Positions 7,014 to 16,718 of a stretch of 64,000 bases of DNA are shown in pieces. Source of the stretch: Planctomycetota bacterium (GTDB taxonomy: Bacteria; Planctomycetota; Phycisphaerae; Phycisphaerales; UBA1924); contig JAFEBO010000006.1 in NCBI GenBank assembly GCA_018242625.1, positions 124,001 through 188,000 of the forward strand. The letters run 5' to 3'. The first letter of the stretch is position 1. The number at the start of each line of letters is the position of its first letter. The notes beneath the pieces were generated by a model. It saw nothing but the letters and a program-made list of their open reading frames with translations, had not been told where the DNA came from and did not search any database. The position numbers and the translations under genes are program-made.

Positions 7014-9728
7014 TTACTCAGGCTTGGGCCGCTTGTTCAGTTCGGCGGGCGTCAACTTGCGCCGTGAACCGTACAGAAGACGGGGCTTGGGTCCGGTGGG
7101 CTGCTGAGAAGCGGGCGCTGGCCCTCGGGGCTGCGAACGCTCGACAGGCTGAGCACCGTGTTGCCCGCGATCGTCGCTTTGCTGGCCACCTCTGGCGCTT
7201 TCGCCTTCGCCACCCTGGCCACCATTTTGTCCACCCTGGCCACCACGTCCCCGGCCGCGACGGCCGCGCCTGCGGCGGCGGCCGCCACGACGTTCACCGT
7301 CGCCTGCGGGGTTTGCGCCGCCATCCTGCATCGGGCGCTCGCCGGCATCAGGCCCAGCCTGATCGTCGGCGAATTCACCCTCGGAGTCTGGTTCTGCTGA
7401 CTGCTCCTGATTTCCGTGAGCTTGTCCGCTGTGGGGCGCTCCGGCGCCCTGCCCGCCGGGGCCACCGCCTCCCCCACCTGCCCCACCACCCCCACCGCGC
7501 CCGCGACGGCCGCGGCGGCGCCGGCGTCGGCGTCCACCCTGACCCTCCCCTTGACCATCCCCGTGACCATCACCTTGCCCGGCCATGTCACTGGCGGGAG
7601 CGTCGTCGCCGGGAACTGGCTGATCACGAGCATCCATGTCTTGCGCTGGCTGCACAGGAGCGCCGTCCTCGTCGCCATGGTCGCCCATGATGATGATGCC
7701 GCGCTCGGTTTCGACGCGGCGGACATCGGGAGCGCGGCCCTGCGGGAGCTGCGGCCGGGGTTGCTCCTGGCGCGGCTCGCGGGCGGGTTCGCGGGACTGG
7801 TCTTTGGGCGGGTGCGGATCGCGACCCTGATCGCGCTGCCCGTCGCGGCCTCGACCCCGGCCACGTCCGCGGCCGCGGCGCCGGCGTCCTCCCCCGTGCG
7901 ATTCGGCCTCGGCGGTGGCGGCGGCGGCTTCCTGGGCATCTGCCCTGATCTGAAGATCGAGTTCCTCGTCTGAAAGGTGAACGGGTTCATCGCCGAGTTC
8001 GACGACTTCTTCGGTGGTCGACTGGGCGGAAACATCGGCCTCGAGCGCCGAATCGCGCTCGGAGACCGCGTCGTTGGCGAAGCCGTCTTCGGCTTCATCC
8101 GCGGGCTCTTCCACAACGATGAGCTCGGCCGGGCGTTTGCGCGGGAGGGGCTGCGTGAGGTCGATATCAGCGCCGGAGGGGTCGTAGGCGTAGAAGGTGA
8201 CGCGATCGAGAGGGATGCCTTCGCTGACACGCACGTCGACGCGCTTCCCGCTGGTGCGTTCGATGCGGCCGAGCAGATGGCGCTTGGCGCTGAGCAGCTC
8301 GCCGGCTACACGCGGGCTGACGACCAGCTCGACGCGCCCGACCTTGTCGACATCGAGCAGGGCGGCCAATTCCCGGAGCGCATCGCCGGTCACGCTTTCG
8401 GGCTTTTGCACCAGCCCCCGGCCGCGGCAGGTGGGACAGTCGGCAAAGTGGATGCTCTCGGCGCTCGGGCGCATGCGCTGACGGGTCATCTCGAGGATCC
8501 CGAACTGGGAGATCGTGGAGATGGTTGTGCGGGCGCGGTCGCGCTTGAGGCGTTCGCGGAAGCGGCTCTCGATCTCCTTGCGGTGCGAGAGTGACCGCAT
8601 GTCGATGAGGTCGTTGATGACGATGCCGCCCTGATCGCGCAGGCGGAGCTGGCGGCAGATCTCGTCGACGGCTTCCATGTTGGTCTGGAAGGCGTTCTGC
8701 TCGGCGTCGCGTGAATCGCGCGACTTGCCGCTGTTGACGTCGATCGCGACGAGAGCCTCGGTCTGATCAATGACGAGGCGCCCGCCCGAGGGCAGGGGCA
8801 CTTCGCGGGCGTTGATGTGGGCGATCTGCTCCTCGACCGCGAAGGCGTGATAGATGGGGGTCTTGCCCGGATAGTGCAGGAGCTTGGTGCTGGTGCGCGG
8901 GGCGACAATCTTGAGGAATCGGCTGGCGCGCTGCAGGGCCTGCTCGTTGTCGATGATGATCTCGTCGACGTCGGTGGTGAGCTGGTCGCGGAGGGCGCGG
9001 ACGAGCAGGTCGCTCTCGGCGTAGAGCAGGCGGGGCTTGTCGCCCTGGGCCCGCCGGCGCTCCATGTCCTTGTAGAGGCGCACGAGGTACGCAAGGTCGC
9101 GCTTGAGCTCCATCTTCGTGCGTTCAAGGCCGGCGGTGCGCAGGATGAAGCCGAACCCTTCGGGCAGATCGAGCTGATCGAGGATCTCTCGCATCTTGCG
9201 GCGCTGCTCCTCGTCCTCCACCTTGCGGGAGACGCCGACCTTGTCCATCTGCGGCATCATCACCAGGAATCGCCCCGGGATGGACAGATAGCTCGTGAGC
9301 GTGGGGCCCTTGGTGCCCACGCCCTCCTTGAGAACCTGCACGAAGACTTCATCGCCCCGACGCAGCGCGGCCTGGATCGGCGGGCGCTCGCGCCGGGGTG
9401 TTTTGTGGCCCACCTGCTCGGTCGCGTCGTCGCTCTCGCCCGGGAAGTATCGCGGGTGCAGATCGCTCACGTGGAGGAAGCCGTTGTCCCCCACGCCGAA
9501 ATCGACGAACGCGGCCTGGATTGCCGGCTCGACGTTGATCACCTTGCCGACGTAGATGTTGCCGACGCGGCTCTGGTTTGCGAATTTCTCGCTCGTGAAC
9601 TCTTCGAGCTTCCCGTCTTCCACGATCGCCACGCGGCACTCTTCGCCGGGGACGTAGTTGACCAGCATCTGTGTTTTGGACGACTTTGCCCGGGACTTTG
9701 ACTCGTTCTTACTTTCGCTCTTAACCAT
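7014..9728 (-). CDS. rne: Ribonuclease E/G with long Arg/Gly-rich C-terminal tail
   Basis: The 904-residue protein is an endoribonuclease for mRNA decay and rRNA/tRNA processing. An S1 domain occupies about residues 35-125 (NIYVGKVINVEPAIQAAFVD and GFLHVSDLHP). The DNase I-like catalytic region carries the Mg ligands in VAIDVNSGKS and INDLIDM. A Zn-link motif CPTCRGRG marks the end of the conserved core. The last 350 or so residues are low-complexity: acidic first, then three Arg/Gly clusters separated by Gly/Gln/Asp-rich linkers, ending in LLYGSRRKLTPAELNKRPKPE. Such tails are RNA- and partner-binding regions in degradosome-type RNase E. ATG at 9728 has a GGAG upstream. dxr follows closely. 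Confidence 0.95.
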   Translation of the reverse strand: MVKSESKNESKSRAKSSKTQMLVNYVPGEECRVAIVEDGKLEEFTSEKFANQSRVGNIYVGKVINVEPAIQAAFVDFGVGDNGFLHVSDLHPRYFPGESDDATEQVGHKTPRRERPPIQAALRRGDEVFVQVLKEGVGTKGPTLTSYLSIPGRFLVMMPQMDKVGVSRKVEDEEQRRKMREILDQLDLPEGFGFILRTAGLERTKMELKRDLAYLVRLYKDMERRRAQGDKPRLLYAESDLLVRALRDQLTTDVDEIIIDNEQALQRASRFLKIVAPRTSTKLLHYPGKTPIYHAFAVEEQIAHINAREVPLPSGGRLVIDQTEALVAIDVNSGKSRDSRDAEQNAFQTNMEAVDEICRQLRLRDQGGIVINDLIDMRSLSHRKEIESRFRERLKRDRARTTISTISQFGILEMTRQRMRPSAESIHFADCPTCRGRGLVQKPESVTGDALRELAALLDVDKVGRVELVVSPRVAGELLSAKRHLLGRIERTSGKRVDVRVSEGIPLDRVTFYAYDPSGADIDLTQPLPRKRPAELIVVEEPADEAEDGFANDAVSERDSALEADVSAQSTTEEVVELGDEPVHLSDEELDLQIRADAQEAAAATAEAESHGGGRRRRGRGRGRGRGRDGQRDQGRDPHPPKDQSREPAREPRQEQPRPQLPQGRAPDVRRVETERGIIIMGDHGDEDGAPVQPAQDMDARDQPVPGDDAPASDMAGQGDGHGDGQGEGQGGRRRRRRRGRRGRGGGGGAGGGGGGPGGQGAGAPHSGQAHGNQEQSAEPDSEGEFADDQAGPDAGERPMQDGGANPAGDGERRGGRRRRRGRRGRGRGGQGGQNGGQGGEGESARGGQQSDDRGQHGAQPVERSQPRGPAPASQQPTGPKPRLLYGSRRKLTPAELNKRPKPE

Positions 9729-10111
9729 TCCAAACTCCGTGCGGGCATCATGGCCCGCGCCGATCGCGACAGAAAAACCGCCGCGGCACGCGAGTGCGAC
9801 CGGAGTCCGTTTGCTACAGAGAAAGCCCGAAGGATCCGCACCTGCACCGGGTCAACGCCCGGCGCTTTTCCCGCGACCTGCCCGCGCTCGGATGGAGCGC
9901 GTCTGCGTCGGTCGCTCGGGCCGGCTCCGGACATTCCGGAAAGGGCAATTCCGCCCTCGGCCCGCCGGACGGCCGCCGCCTTGGCGGCCTGGCCCGGACT
10001 TTTGCTCCCCGCGCCTCGTCCGCCCGAAGGCGCCACGAGGGGGAAGCGATGCTCGTCGTTCAGGCTTGCCCGGCTGGACGCCAGGAAGCCCTCGATTGTC
10101 TTTTGCCTGAG
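9729..10111. other. 383-bp intergenic region, probable rne leader
   Basis: No credible gene was found. The region lies between the end of ptsI and the start of rne, both leftward, so it should hold the rne promoter and leader. A perfect 7-bp GC stem with a 5-base loop is at 9971-9989 (GGCCGCC/GGCGGCC). Open frames crossing it on the plus strand have shadow-like Arg/Pro-rich composition. In E. coli the rne leader is long and mediates autoregulation; whether that applies here is unknown. Confidence 0.4.
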
Positions 10112-11869
10112 CTATTCGCCGGTACGCCCGTCGAACAGTTCCGGCACGATCTTGCGAGCCCGGTCCCTCAAGTACGAGGAAACCTGGGTCTCTGAATCGA
10201 ACGAGAGCGCCTGTCTGGCGATCTGCTCGCATTGCTTGAGGCTGACCGAACGGATGAGCCTCTTGAGCTGGGGGATGGACCCCGCCGAGACACTAAGCGT
10301 ACGCAGCCCGAGCCCGACCAGCAGAAGTGCGTATTCGGGGTCGCCGGCGGCCTCGCCGCAGCAGGAAACGGGCGTGTCGTGCCTCCTCGCGGCCCGTGCG
10401 ACGTCACGGATGAGGCGAATAACCGCCGGGTGGGCCGGGTTGTACATGCTCGCGATGGCTTCGTTTGTGCGATCCACCGCCAGCGTGTATTGGGTGAGGT
10501 CGTTGGTGCCGATCGAGAAGAAATCCACTTCCCGGGCGAACGTGTCCGCCATGATGGCGACGGAGGGGACCTCGACCATCATCCCCACCTTCAGGTTTCG
10601 GTCGAATTTGATCCCTTCTTCGTCCAAATCCTCCATGACGTCGTTCACCAGGTACTTTGCCTGGCGGAATTCGCCTGTGCTGGTGATCAGCGGGAACATG
10701 ATCTTGATCGGCCCCTTGGCGCTCGCGCGGAGCAGCGCCCGCAGCTGGCGCTTGAACATGGGCTGATTTTTGAGGCAGTACCTGATACTGCGGCAGCCCA
10801 GGAACGGGTTGCGCTCGGGAAGCTCGGCACGTTCCTGCGTGTACTTGTCCGCGCCCAGATCCATCGTGCGGATGGTGAGCGGCTTGCCCTTCATGATCTC
10901 GACGCAGCGCAGATAACTCCTGTAATGGTCTTCCTCGCTGGGCTCGGCCTTGCCGGTCAGGTAGAGGAATTCCGTCCGGTAGAGACCAACGCCTTCGCCC
11001 CCAAGTTCCAGCACGTGGCTCGCTTCGTCGGCGAATTCGATGTTGCCCACCAGCTCGATCTTCTCGCCGTCGCTGGTGACAGAAGGCAGGTCGCGGAGTT
11101 CGCCCAGAGAGAGCTGGAAGGTTTCTCTCTGCTTGATCAGCCCCTGGTATTCCTCCAGCCGTTCCTGGTCGGGGTTGAGGATGATGATGCCGCGGTCGCC
11201 GTCGAGGATGATCGGGGCGCCGTCCGATGCGGCCCCGGTGAGGGTGCGGCAGCCGACCACGGCAGGAATGCCCAGTGCACGGGCCACGATCGCGGTGTGC
11301 CCGGTACGCCCGCCAAGATCGGTGGCGAAGCCGATCACCTTGCTGCGATCGAAGCTGGCGGCCTGCGAAGGGGTGAGGTCGCGGGCGAGCAGTATTGTGC
11401 CGGCGGGCAGTTTCGCGAGCCGATTCTCGGCGCGGCCGAGCAGATGATTGAGCAGACGGGTGGCCAGGTCGTCGATGTCGTTGACCTTGGTCGTGAAAGC
11501 CGAGTCGGGCGCGGCCCTGAACTTGTCGGCCAGCTGGCCCAACACCTGCCCCACCGCGAATTCCGCCCCGACGCGCTCGGACTCGATCATCCGGTGCATG
11601 GGCGTGATGAGCGACTTGTCCCTGAGCATCCCGGCGTGAAAGAGGAAGATCTTGGCGGCCTCGTCGCCCATCTCCTGCTTGGCGCGTGCGTGCACGCTGC
11701 TGAGCTCGGCAATCGACAGTGCGATCGCCTCGTTCAATCTCGCCTGTTCGTCAGCCACCGCTGCCTCGGGGACAATCCGACGCGGCAGGCGGCGGTGGTT
11801 GTCTCCCAGCAGAGCCACCGTGCCGATCGCGATGCCCGGCGAAACGGCGATGCCCTTGAGGATCTGCAT
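10112..11869 (-). CDS. ptsI: Phosphoenolpyruvate-protein phosphotransferase (enzyme I)
   Basis: Enzyme I takes phosphate from PEP and passes it to HPr. From the ATG at 11869 (MQILKGIAVSPGIAIG, the family's usual N-terminus) it is 585 residues. The frame stays open 23 codons upstream, but that extension does not look conserved. The active-site His lies in GGRTGHTAIVARAL, a slight variant of the more common GGRTSHTAI. The C-terminal PEP-binding barrel shows a FLGCRSIRYCL segment, SIGTNDLTQYTLAVDR and CCGEAAGDPEYA. No HPr or sugar EII gene is nearby, so a regulatory rather than sugar-uptake phosphorelay is possible. It follows the glycosyltransferase gene by about 87 bp. Confidence 0.95.
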   Translation of the reverse strand: MQILKGIAVSPGIAIGTVALLGDNHRRLPRRIVPEAAVADEQARLNEAIALSIAELSSVHARAKQEMGDEAAKIFLFHAGMLRDKSLITPMHRMIESERVGAEFAVGQVLGQLADKFRAAPDSAFTTKVNDIDDLATRLLNHLLGRAENRLAKLPAGTILLARDLTPSQAASFDRSKVIGFATDLGGRTGHTAIVARALGIPAVVGCRTLTGAASDGAPIILDGDRGIIILNPDQERLEEYQGLIKQRETFQLSLGELRDLPSVTSDGEKIELVGNIEFADEASHVLELGGEGVGLYRTEFLYLTGKAEPSEEDHYRSYLRCVEIMKGKPLTIRTMDLGADKYTQERAELPERNPFLGCRSIRYCLKNQPMFKRQLRALLRASAKGPIKIMFPLITSTGEFRQAKYLVNDVMEDLDEEGIKFDRNLKVGMMVEVPSVAIMADTFAREVDFFSIGTNDLTQYTLAVDRTNEAIASMYNPAHPAVIRLIRDVARAARRHDTPVSCCGEAAGDPEYALLLVGLGLRTLSVSAGSIPQLKRLIRSVSLKQCEQIARQALSFDSETQVSSYLRDRARKIVPELFDGRTGE

Positions 11870-11956
11870 CCTCGGGGCTGGATCGGGCGGGGTTTGTGAC
11901 GGTTCAGTGGGCACCAGCGGGCAGCATATCGCGGTCAATGCCGGTCGGACGTGCGA

Positions 11957-13195
11957 TCAACGTAACGCCCCTTGCAGATAGCTCTCCAAACGGGAAACCA
12001 GACGCTCCACCGTCAGGTCCGGCCCCACGCTGGCGGCGGCGGCCCGGCAATCCTTCAGCCACCGCTCGTCGAGCACTTTTCCGAGGGCGGCGAGCCAACC
12101 TTCGGCCGAATCGTCGTGCACCACGATGCCGGGCTTGTGCAGCCCGCTGTCGGTCAGGTCGGCCCCCGGCGCGTGCGCACCCGCGATCACCGGCAATCCG
12201 GCGCGGATCGCCTCACAGACGAAGCGACCCGTGCCGCTGCCAGGATCGCCGAAGGCGGCAACGGCCACGTCCGACGCGGCAAGAAGGGCCGCGGTGTCCA
12301 CGCGCGCGCCCGCGTGGATAATGGCAGGATCGCAGCCCGCCTCGCGCGCGAAGAGTTCGAGCGTGTGGGGGTACCGCCCGGAGGCCACCATGCGGATGGC
12401 GGGCGCCAAGGAGCTCGTCCCGTGCGGTCCGACGCGGCTGGGCGTGGCGCTGCGCTGCAGCATGGCCAGGGCGCTCATGAGATGTGCCGCCGTCTGGTCG
12501 CGCGTGTGCGTCGCGCTCAGATAGAGAACCAGATCGTCAGGCCCGATCGACAACGCCCGGCGCACCTGCTGGCGCGCCCGGACCTTTGCATCACCGGTCA
12601 GGGGTGCGAGTCGTGCGGCGTACCCGAGAGACCGCAGGCTTGAACCTTCGGCGTGAGGGCCGATGGTCAGAGGGGCGGCCCGGCGGCGCGGCGAATCACG
12701 CATCGCCTTGCGCTCGGCGAGCAGCTCGTGCATGAGCCACGGGTGGTGCGCAAGTTCCAGCGTCGCGGCGAGCGGGCGGTGTGCCGCGAAGAGCTGCCCC
12801 ACCACCTCCTTTGCCCGCTTTCCCACCGGAAGCCAGACGTCCCCGCAGACCCATGCAGTCAGGCTCAGGCAAACGCTGTCCGGCCTCTCATGCATGTGTG
12901 CGCGGGCCCATCTGCGAAAGGCGAAGGGCTCGGCGCCGAAGTGCTTGCGGTCGGGCCGGAAGATTGTCAGGGGCAGGTTGCCGAACAGCGAGGGGAGGTC
13001 GCAACCGTCCAGTACGACCTCCACCTTGTGCCCGCGTGCCGCCAGCGCGTGCGCCAGATCGGGCACCCAAAGCGACTCGGCCCAATCGAGCGATCGGACG
13101 AATCCGGCGAGGATCAGGATGTCGAGCGGAGCGCCGCCCCGCATCGCCAGCCGGGGCTGATCCGGGAACGCGTTGGGAATCGAATCGGTGGGCAT
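11957..13195 (-). CDS. Glycosyltransferase, GT-B fold (family 4-like)
   Basis: This 412-residue protein has the two-lobed pattern of GT-B glycosyltransferases. An N-terminal lobe contains PDLAHALAARGHKVEVVLDG. The C-terminal lobe contains VLYLSATHTRDQTA, TAALLAASDVAVAAFGDPGSG and FVCEAIRAGLPVIAG, the region that binds the nucleotide sugar. The Glu of CEAIRAGLPV corresponds to the usual E-x7-E-type region, though the first Glu is not evident. It starts 9 bp after the lysS stop, so the two are almost certainly cotranscribed. Sugar donor and acceptor are unknown. Rare members of this superfamily are not catalytic, so the specific activity is only inferred. Confidence 0.85.
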   Translation of the reverse strand: MPTDSIPNAFPDQPRLAMRGGAPLDILILAGFVRSLDWAESLWVPDLAHALAARGHKVEVVLDGCDLPSLFGNLPLTIFRPDRKHFGAEPFAFRRWARAHMHERPDSVCLSLTAWVCGDVWLPVGKRAKEVVGQLFAAHRPLAATLELAHHPWLMHELLAERKAMRDSPRRRAAPLTIGPHAEGSSLRSLGYAARLAPLTGDAKVRARQQVRRALSIGPDDLVLYLSATHTRDQTAAHLMSALAMLQRSATPSRVGPHGTSSLAPAIRMVASGRYPHTLELFAREAGCDPAIIHAGARVDTAALLAASDVAVAAFGDPGSGTGRFVCEAIRAGLPVIAGAHAPGADLTDSGLHKPGIVVHDDSAEGWLAALGKVLDERWLKDCRAAAASVGPDLTVERLVSRLESYLQGALR

Positions 13196-13204
13196 GGGCC
13201 GCCC

Positions 13205-14767
13205 TTATGCCTCCGGCCTCATAAGAGGAAAGAGCATGACGTCGCGGATCGTGCGCTGATTGGTCAGGATCATCACAAGCCGATCGATGCCAAGGCCCAT
13301 GCCTCCCGCGGGCGGCATGCCCACACGCAGGGCCCGCAGGAAATCGTGGTCCATGGTGCGGAACGTGTTCTCTTCCGTGTTCTTTTCCGCGTCGAGCCCG
13401 CTCAGCTGCTCGCGGAACTTGGCCTCCTGCACGTCGGGATCGTTGAGTTCGGTGTAGTGCGGGGCGATTTCCATGCCCGCGATGAAGAGATCGGCCCGGT
13501 CGGCGAGCCCCGGGTTCGAGGGCTTGGGCCGGGTGAGGGGTGAGATCGCGCTTGGGTAGTCCGTGATGAATGTCGGTCGGGATGGGTCGAGCTGGTCCTC
13601 GCCCTTCATTTCGAAAAGTTCGTTGACCACGAGCCACGGGTCCATCGTCGCGATCGCCTTGGCGTGCTGGGGCATCTTTGCCGCCAGGTCCTTGCGGGCC
13701 CGCTCGGTCTCTGTCATCGCGTAGCCGTAGGCCTTCTCGAAGAGCTCGCCGTAGCGCACACGCTCGAAGGGTCGCGAGAAATTAATGGAGAGATCCCCGA
13801 ACGGAAGGACGGCGTCTCCGCTTCCTCCCCCTCCGCGGTGCACCATCATGGCGACATCGCGAATCGCGCTCTCGGTGAGTTCCATCACGGTTTCGACGTC
13901 GCCGAAGGCGTGGTAAGCCTCGAGCATGGTGAACTCGGGGTTGTGCTGCTTGTCGAGGCCCTCGTTGCGGAAGTTGCGGTTGATCTCAAAGACCTTGGGC
14001 ATCCCCCCCACCAGCAAGCGCTTCAGGTAGAGCTCCGGCGCGATGCGCATGAACAGGTTGATGTCCAGGGCATTCATCTTCGTGACGAACGGGCGTGCGG
14101 CCGCTCCGCCGGCGAGCGACTGGAGCATGGGCGTTTCGACCTCGAGATAGCCGCGTGATTCCATGAACCGCCGGATGTGCCCGACAATCCTGGAGCGCTG
14201 CTCGAACACCTTCATGGTCTCGGGGTTTGCCCAGAGGTCTGTATATCGCTGGCGGTAGCGGATCTCGACATCCTGGAGGCCGGCGTGCTTCTCCGGGGGC
14301 GGGACGAGGCACTTGGCGCCGGGCCGGACGTCATCCGCCCAGACGGTGACCTCGCCGGTCTTGGTCTTCATGACCCGCCCGGAAACGATGATGATGTCCG
14401 ACAGGTCTGTGAGCTTCGCCAGCTTGAAGCCTGCTTCGGAGCAGTCCTTCTGGCTGATGGCAACCTGCAAATCCCCCGTCGCGTCGCGCAGGTTGATCCA
14501 GAGCAGCTTTCCGTTGTCACGCAGGAGCATGATGCGTCCCGAGACGAGGACCTTGGGGCGCGGGTCCTGGAATCCCGCCTCTTTGCCGCGGGTGTTGAAC
14601 TCGATGTTCGCCGCCTCGTCGTAGCGCACCCGGGCATCGGCCAGCGTCAAAAGGCCGTCGATGCGGGCCCCGTACGGATTCATGCCGAGTTTGCGCACCT
14701 CGTCCCGGTTGGAACGCCGCTGGTGCTCAAGACTTCCGGTTGATTCTGGTTGAGGATTGCCGCTCAT
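13205..14767 (-). CDS. lysS: Lysyl-tRNA synthetase, class II
   Basis: The enzyme charges tRNA-Lys. From the ATG at 14767 (MSGNPQPESTG) it has 520 residues, normal for LysS; an upstream ATG at 14881 would add 38 atypical residues. The N-terminal OB-fold anticodon domain covers about residues 50-170 (VLVSGRIMLLRDNGKLLWINL). Class II motif 2 is seen as FEINRNFRNEGLDKQHNPEF and motif 3 as GGMGLGIDRLVMILTN, near the end. The N-terminal NRDEVRKLGMNPYG is the usual LysS lead-in. It is the first gene of a leftward run with the glycosyltransferase and diverges from the VTT protein. Confidence 0.97.
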   Translation of the reverse strand: MSGNPQPESTGSLEHQRRSNRDEVRKLGMNPYGARIDGLLTLADARVRYDEAANIEFNTRGKEAGFQDPRPKVLVSGRIMLLRDNGKLLWINLRDATGDLQVAISQKDCSEAGFKLAKLTDLSDIIIVSGRVMKTKTGEVTVWADDVRPGAKCLVPPPEKHAGLQDVEIRYRQRYTDLWANPETMKVFEQRSRIVGHIRRFMESRGYLEVETPMLQSLAGGAAARPFVTKMNALDINLFMRIAPELYLKRLLVGGMPKVFEINRNFRNEGLDKQHNPEFTMLEAYHAFGDVETVMELTESAIRDVAMMVHRGGGGSGDAVLPFGDLSINFSRPFERVRYGELFEKAYGYAMTETERARKDLAAKMPQHAKAIATMDPWLVVNELFEMKGEDQLDPSRPTFITDYPSAISPLTRPKPSNPGLADRADLFIAGMEIAPHYTELNDPDVQEAKFREQLSGLDAEKNTEENTFRTMDHDFLRALRVGMPPAGGMGLGIDRLVMILTNQRTIRDVMLFPLMRPEA

Positions 14768-14900
14768 AACGAGTAATTGTCCGTCTCTGCCGCGCGCCGC
14801 GTGCGGGAACGCCGTTCCGGGAAACCCGGCCCGTGCGGCAACCGTACGGCAGACCGAGAGTGAAAGCCCGGCGTGTCGCATCGGAAAGAACTACCCTCGC

Positions 14901-15953
14901 GTGTTGACATCACATTCCCCCTCATCCCAGCCCTTGCCCGAATCTTCGCCCAAGAACGGTCTCCCGGAGAAACCGGCGGAAGAGCCCGTGCCGCATCCCG
15001 TACTCCGCTGGGTCGGCCGGATCGGGCTGGTGATCTACCTGCCGCTGGCGCTCTCGCTCTTTCTGTGGAAGAAGGCGAGCTCGGAGTTTCAGGACAGCTT
15101 TGTCGAAAAGGTCCTTCAGCCCGATGAACTCATCTTTTTCATCGCGATCGGGCTGATCGGGGCGATCCTGGTTTCGATCGGGATTGTCAACGAGATCGGG
15201 CGGCACCGGATCGAGGCAGTCTGGAAGGTGCTGCGACAGATGGGCGCGACGGCGGTGCTGGGCGCGGTCTGGACGATCAGCCCGGCGGTGCTTGGGATCA
15301 CGCTTCTCTGGTTCCTGGGGCCCGTTTCCGACCTTCTGCGGTCGCTGGGAGCCTGGGGCTGGCTGGCGTATGTGCTGATGTTTGTCGTTTCGGCGGGGGT
15401 CGGGTTCCTGCCCACCTACGGGCAATCCCTGCTCGGCGGCTGGGTCTTTGGCTTTGCATTTGGCTTCCCCGGCGCCATGCTCGGGTTTGTCGGCGGCAGC
15501 GTCATTGGTTACTTCATCGCCAAGCGATTGAGCAAGCACAAAGTCGAAGACATGATCGCCGCCAATGAGAAGGCCCGTCAGGTGCGCGACGCCCTTGTGG
15601 GGCACGGCTTCTGGCGCACGCTGCTCATCATCACGGTGATCCGGGTGCCGCCCAACTCGCCCTTTGCGCTGACCAACCTTGTGCTTGCCAGCTCCGGCGT
15701 GCGTCTGCTCCCCTACATCGTGGGGACCGCGATCGGCATGGCGCCCCGCACCGGCATTGTTTCGTGGGTCGCGAGCGCCGCGGCCAAGCAGGCCCCCGAT
15801 ATTCAGACCTTCCTGAAGCAGCAGCCCGCATGGGTCACGCTGGTCGGCATTGCGATCACCGTCGTTGCGTTCACGATCCTGTATTTCGTGGCGGAGCACG
15901 CGATGAAAGCCGTGACCACCAGGGACGCGAAGCCCGGCCAGCCCGAAGCCTGA
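14901..15953 (+). CDS. VTT/DedA-like (TVP38/TMEM64 family) membrane protein
   Basis: This integral membrane protein has about seven hydrophobic segments. The central VTT/SNARE-associated-Golgi domain shows LPTYGQSLLGGWVFGFAFG, then GAMLGFVGGSVIGYFIAKRL, and later a re-entrant-type FWRTLLIITVIRVPPNSPF. Members are lipid scramblases or flippases, including undecaprenyl-phosphate or phospholipid translocation, so a membrane-lipid role is inferred. No ATG fits: the frame opens with TTG at 14757, which overlaps lysS. The GTG at 14901 or TTG at 14904, giving about 350 residues beginning VLTSHSPSSQ, is preferred. The Pro/Ser/Glu-rich N-terminal 35 residues should be cytoplasmic. Confidence 0.85.
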   Translation: MLTSHSPSSQPLPESSPKNGLPEKPAEEPVPHPVLRWVGRIGLVIYLPLALSLFLWKKASSEFQDSFVEKVLQPDELIFFIAIGLIGAILVSIGIVNEIGRHRIEAVWKVLRQMGATAVLGAVWTISPAVLGITLLWFLGPVSDLLRSLGAWGWLAYVLMFVVSAGVGFLPTYGQSLLGGWVFGFAFGFPGAMLGFVGGSVIGYFIAKRLSKHKVEDMIAANEKARQVRDALVGHGFWRTLLIITVIRVPPNSPFALTNLVLASSGVRLLPYIVGTAIGMAPRTGIVSWVASAAAKQAPDIQTFLKQQPAWVTLVGIAITVVAFTILYFVAEHAMKAVTTRDAKPGQPEA

Positions 15954-15969
15954 GCCGCGGCACGCGAAT

Positions 15970-16689
15970 TCAGGCATTCAGCAGCTTGCCGCACTCGGGG
16001 CAGATGTCGCCCGTGAGGCCGTAGACCTCATATCCGCAGGAGGGGCAACGCCCTTCCCGGAGCGTGTTCGCACGCCGGCGCTTGCGATTCTGGCGGTACC
16101 ACGGGCCCAGCCAGCCGAGCGAATACAAGAACAAACACCAGCCGATCAGGGCGGCGATCGAGTGGATCACGCCGGGGACATGGAATTTCCACGGCGCCGG
16201 CCCGATCTGCCGGATCGCATCGCCCGCGCCCGGCATGGCGCCGCCGTCTTTCGAGGAAACCCAGCCGGCAAAGGCGGCACGGGCCGCACCGAGTTCCGCG
16301 GGAGTCAGCGTGCGGCTGGTGATCGGGCGCAGTTCGAGTTCGTACTGGTCTGTCAGGGTCGTGATGTCGTAAAGGCCTCCCGCGATCTGCTGATACGAGA
16401 GGTGCGCCCGCACGATGTCGTCCGGATTGCGCTGAACGGCGGCGATAAATCCGTCGGTGCTCGACTTGTCGAGGTCCTCAACCCGGTAGCCGCTGCCCTC
16501 CCGCACAAGAAAAACGGAAATCAGGCCGAGTTTTTCGGATCTGCCCACTTTGAGCGCGGGCAGGGACCAGCCCACGATCGAACATTCGCTGGTGTCCAGC
16601 GTGGGGACGCGCCACAATGAATAGAGGAGCAGCGCCAGGAGGATGCAGGACGCGGTCGGCGTGCGGATTTTTCTGGCCAGCCGACGCAT
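15970..16689 (-). CDS. Membrane protein with C-terminal zinc ribbon
   Basis: From the ATG at 16689 (MRRLARKIRTPTASC) the protein is 239 residues. It has a membrane segment near the N-terminus (ILLALLLYSLW), an extracytoplasmic domain of unknown function, a second membrane segment (IHSIAALIGWCLFLYSLGWL) and a basic stretch RQNRKRRRAN. It ends with a cytoplasmic rubredoxin-like ribbon, CPSCGYEVYGLTGDICPECG, whose four Cys should bind one zinc. The CxxCGY-x-xxGL-x4-CPECG pattern recurs in three other membrane proteins of this window. Function is unknown. It converges with the VTT gene and diverges from dnaA. Confidence 0.8.
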   Translation of the reverse strand: MRRLARKIRTPTASCILLALLLYSLWRVPTLDTSECSIVGWSLPALKVGRSEKLGLISVFLVREGSGYRVEDLDKSSTDGFIAAVQRNPDDIVRAHLSYQQIAGGLYDITTLTDQYELELRPITSRTLTPAELGAARAAFAGWVSSKDGGAMPGAGDAIRQIGPAPWKFHVPGVIHSIAALIGWCLFLYSLGWLGPWYRQNRKRRRANTLREGRCPSCGYEVYGLTGDICPECGKLLNA

Positions 16690-16718
16690 CTGCGATTGTA
16701 AACGCGCCCCCCGCGGAT

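Noticed and set aside
9750..10766. Plus-strand open frame across the rne leader and ptsI end
   Set aside because: Arg/Pro-rich composition and antisense to conserved ptsI; no domain.
10232..11899. Long plus-strand open frame antisense to ptsI (555 codons)
   Set aside because: It is the mirror of a conserved enzyme I gene in a high-GC genome; its sequence lacks any recognisable domain.
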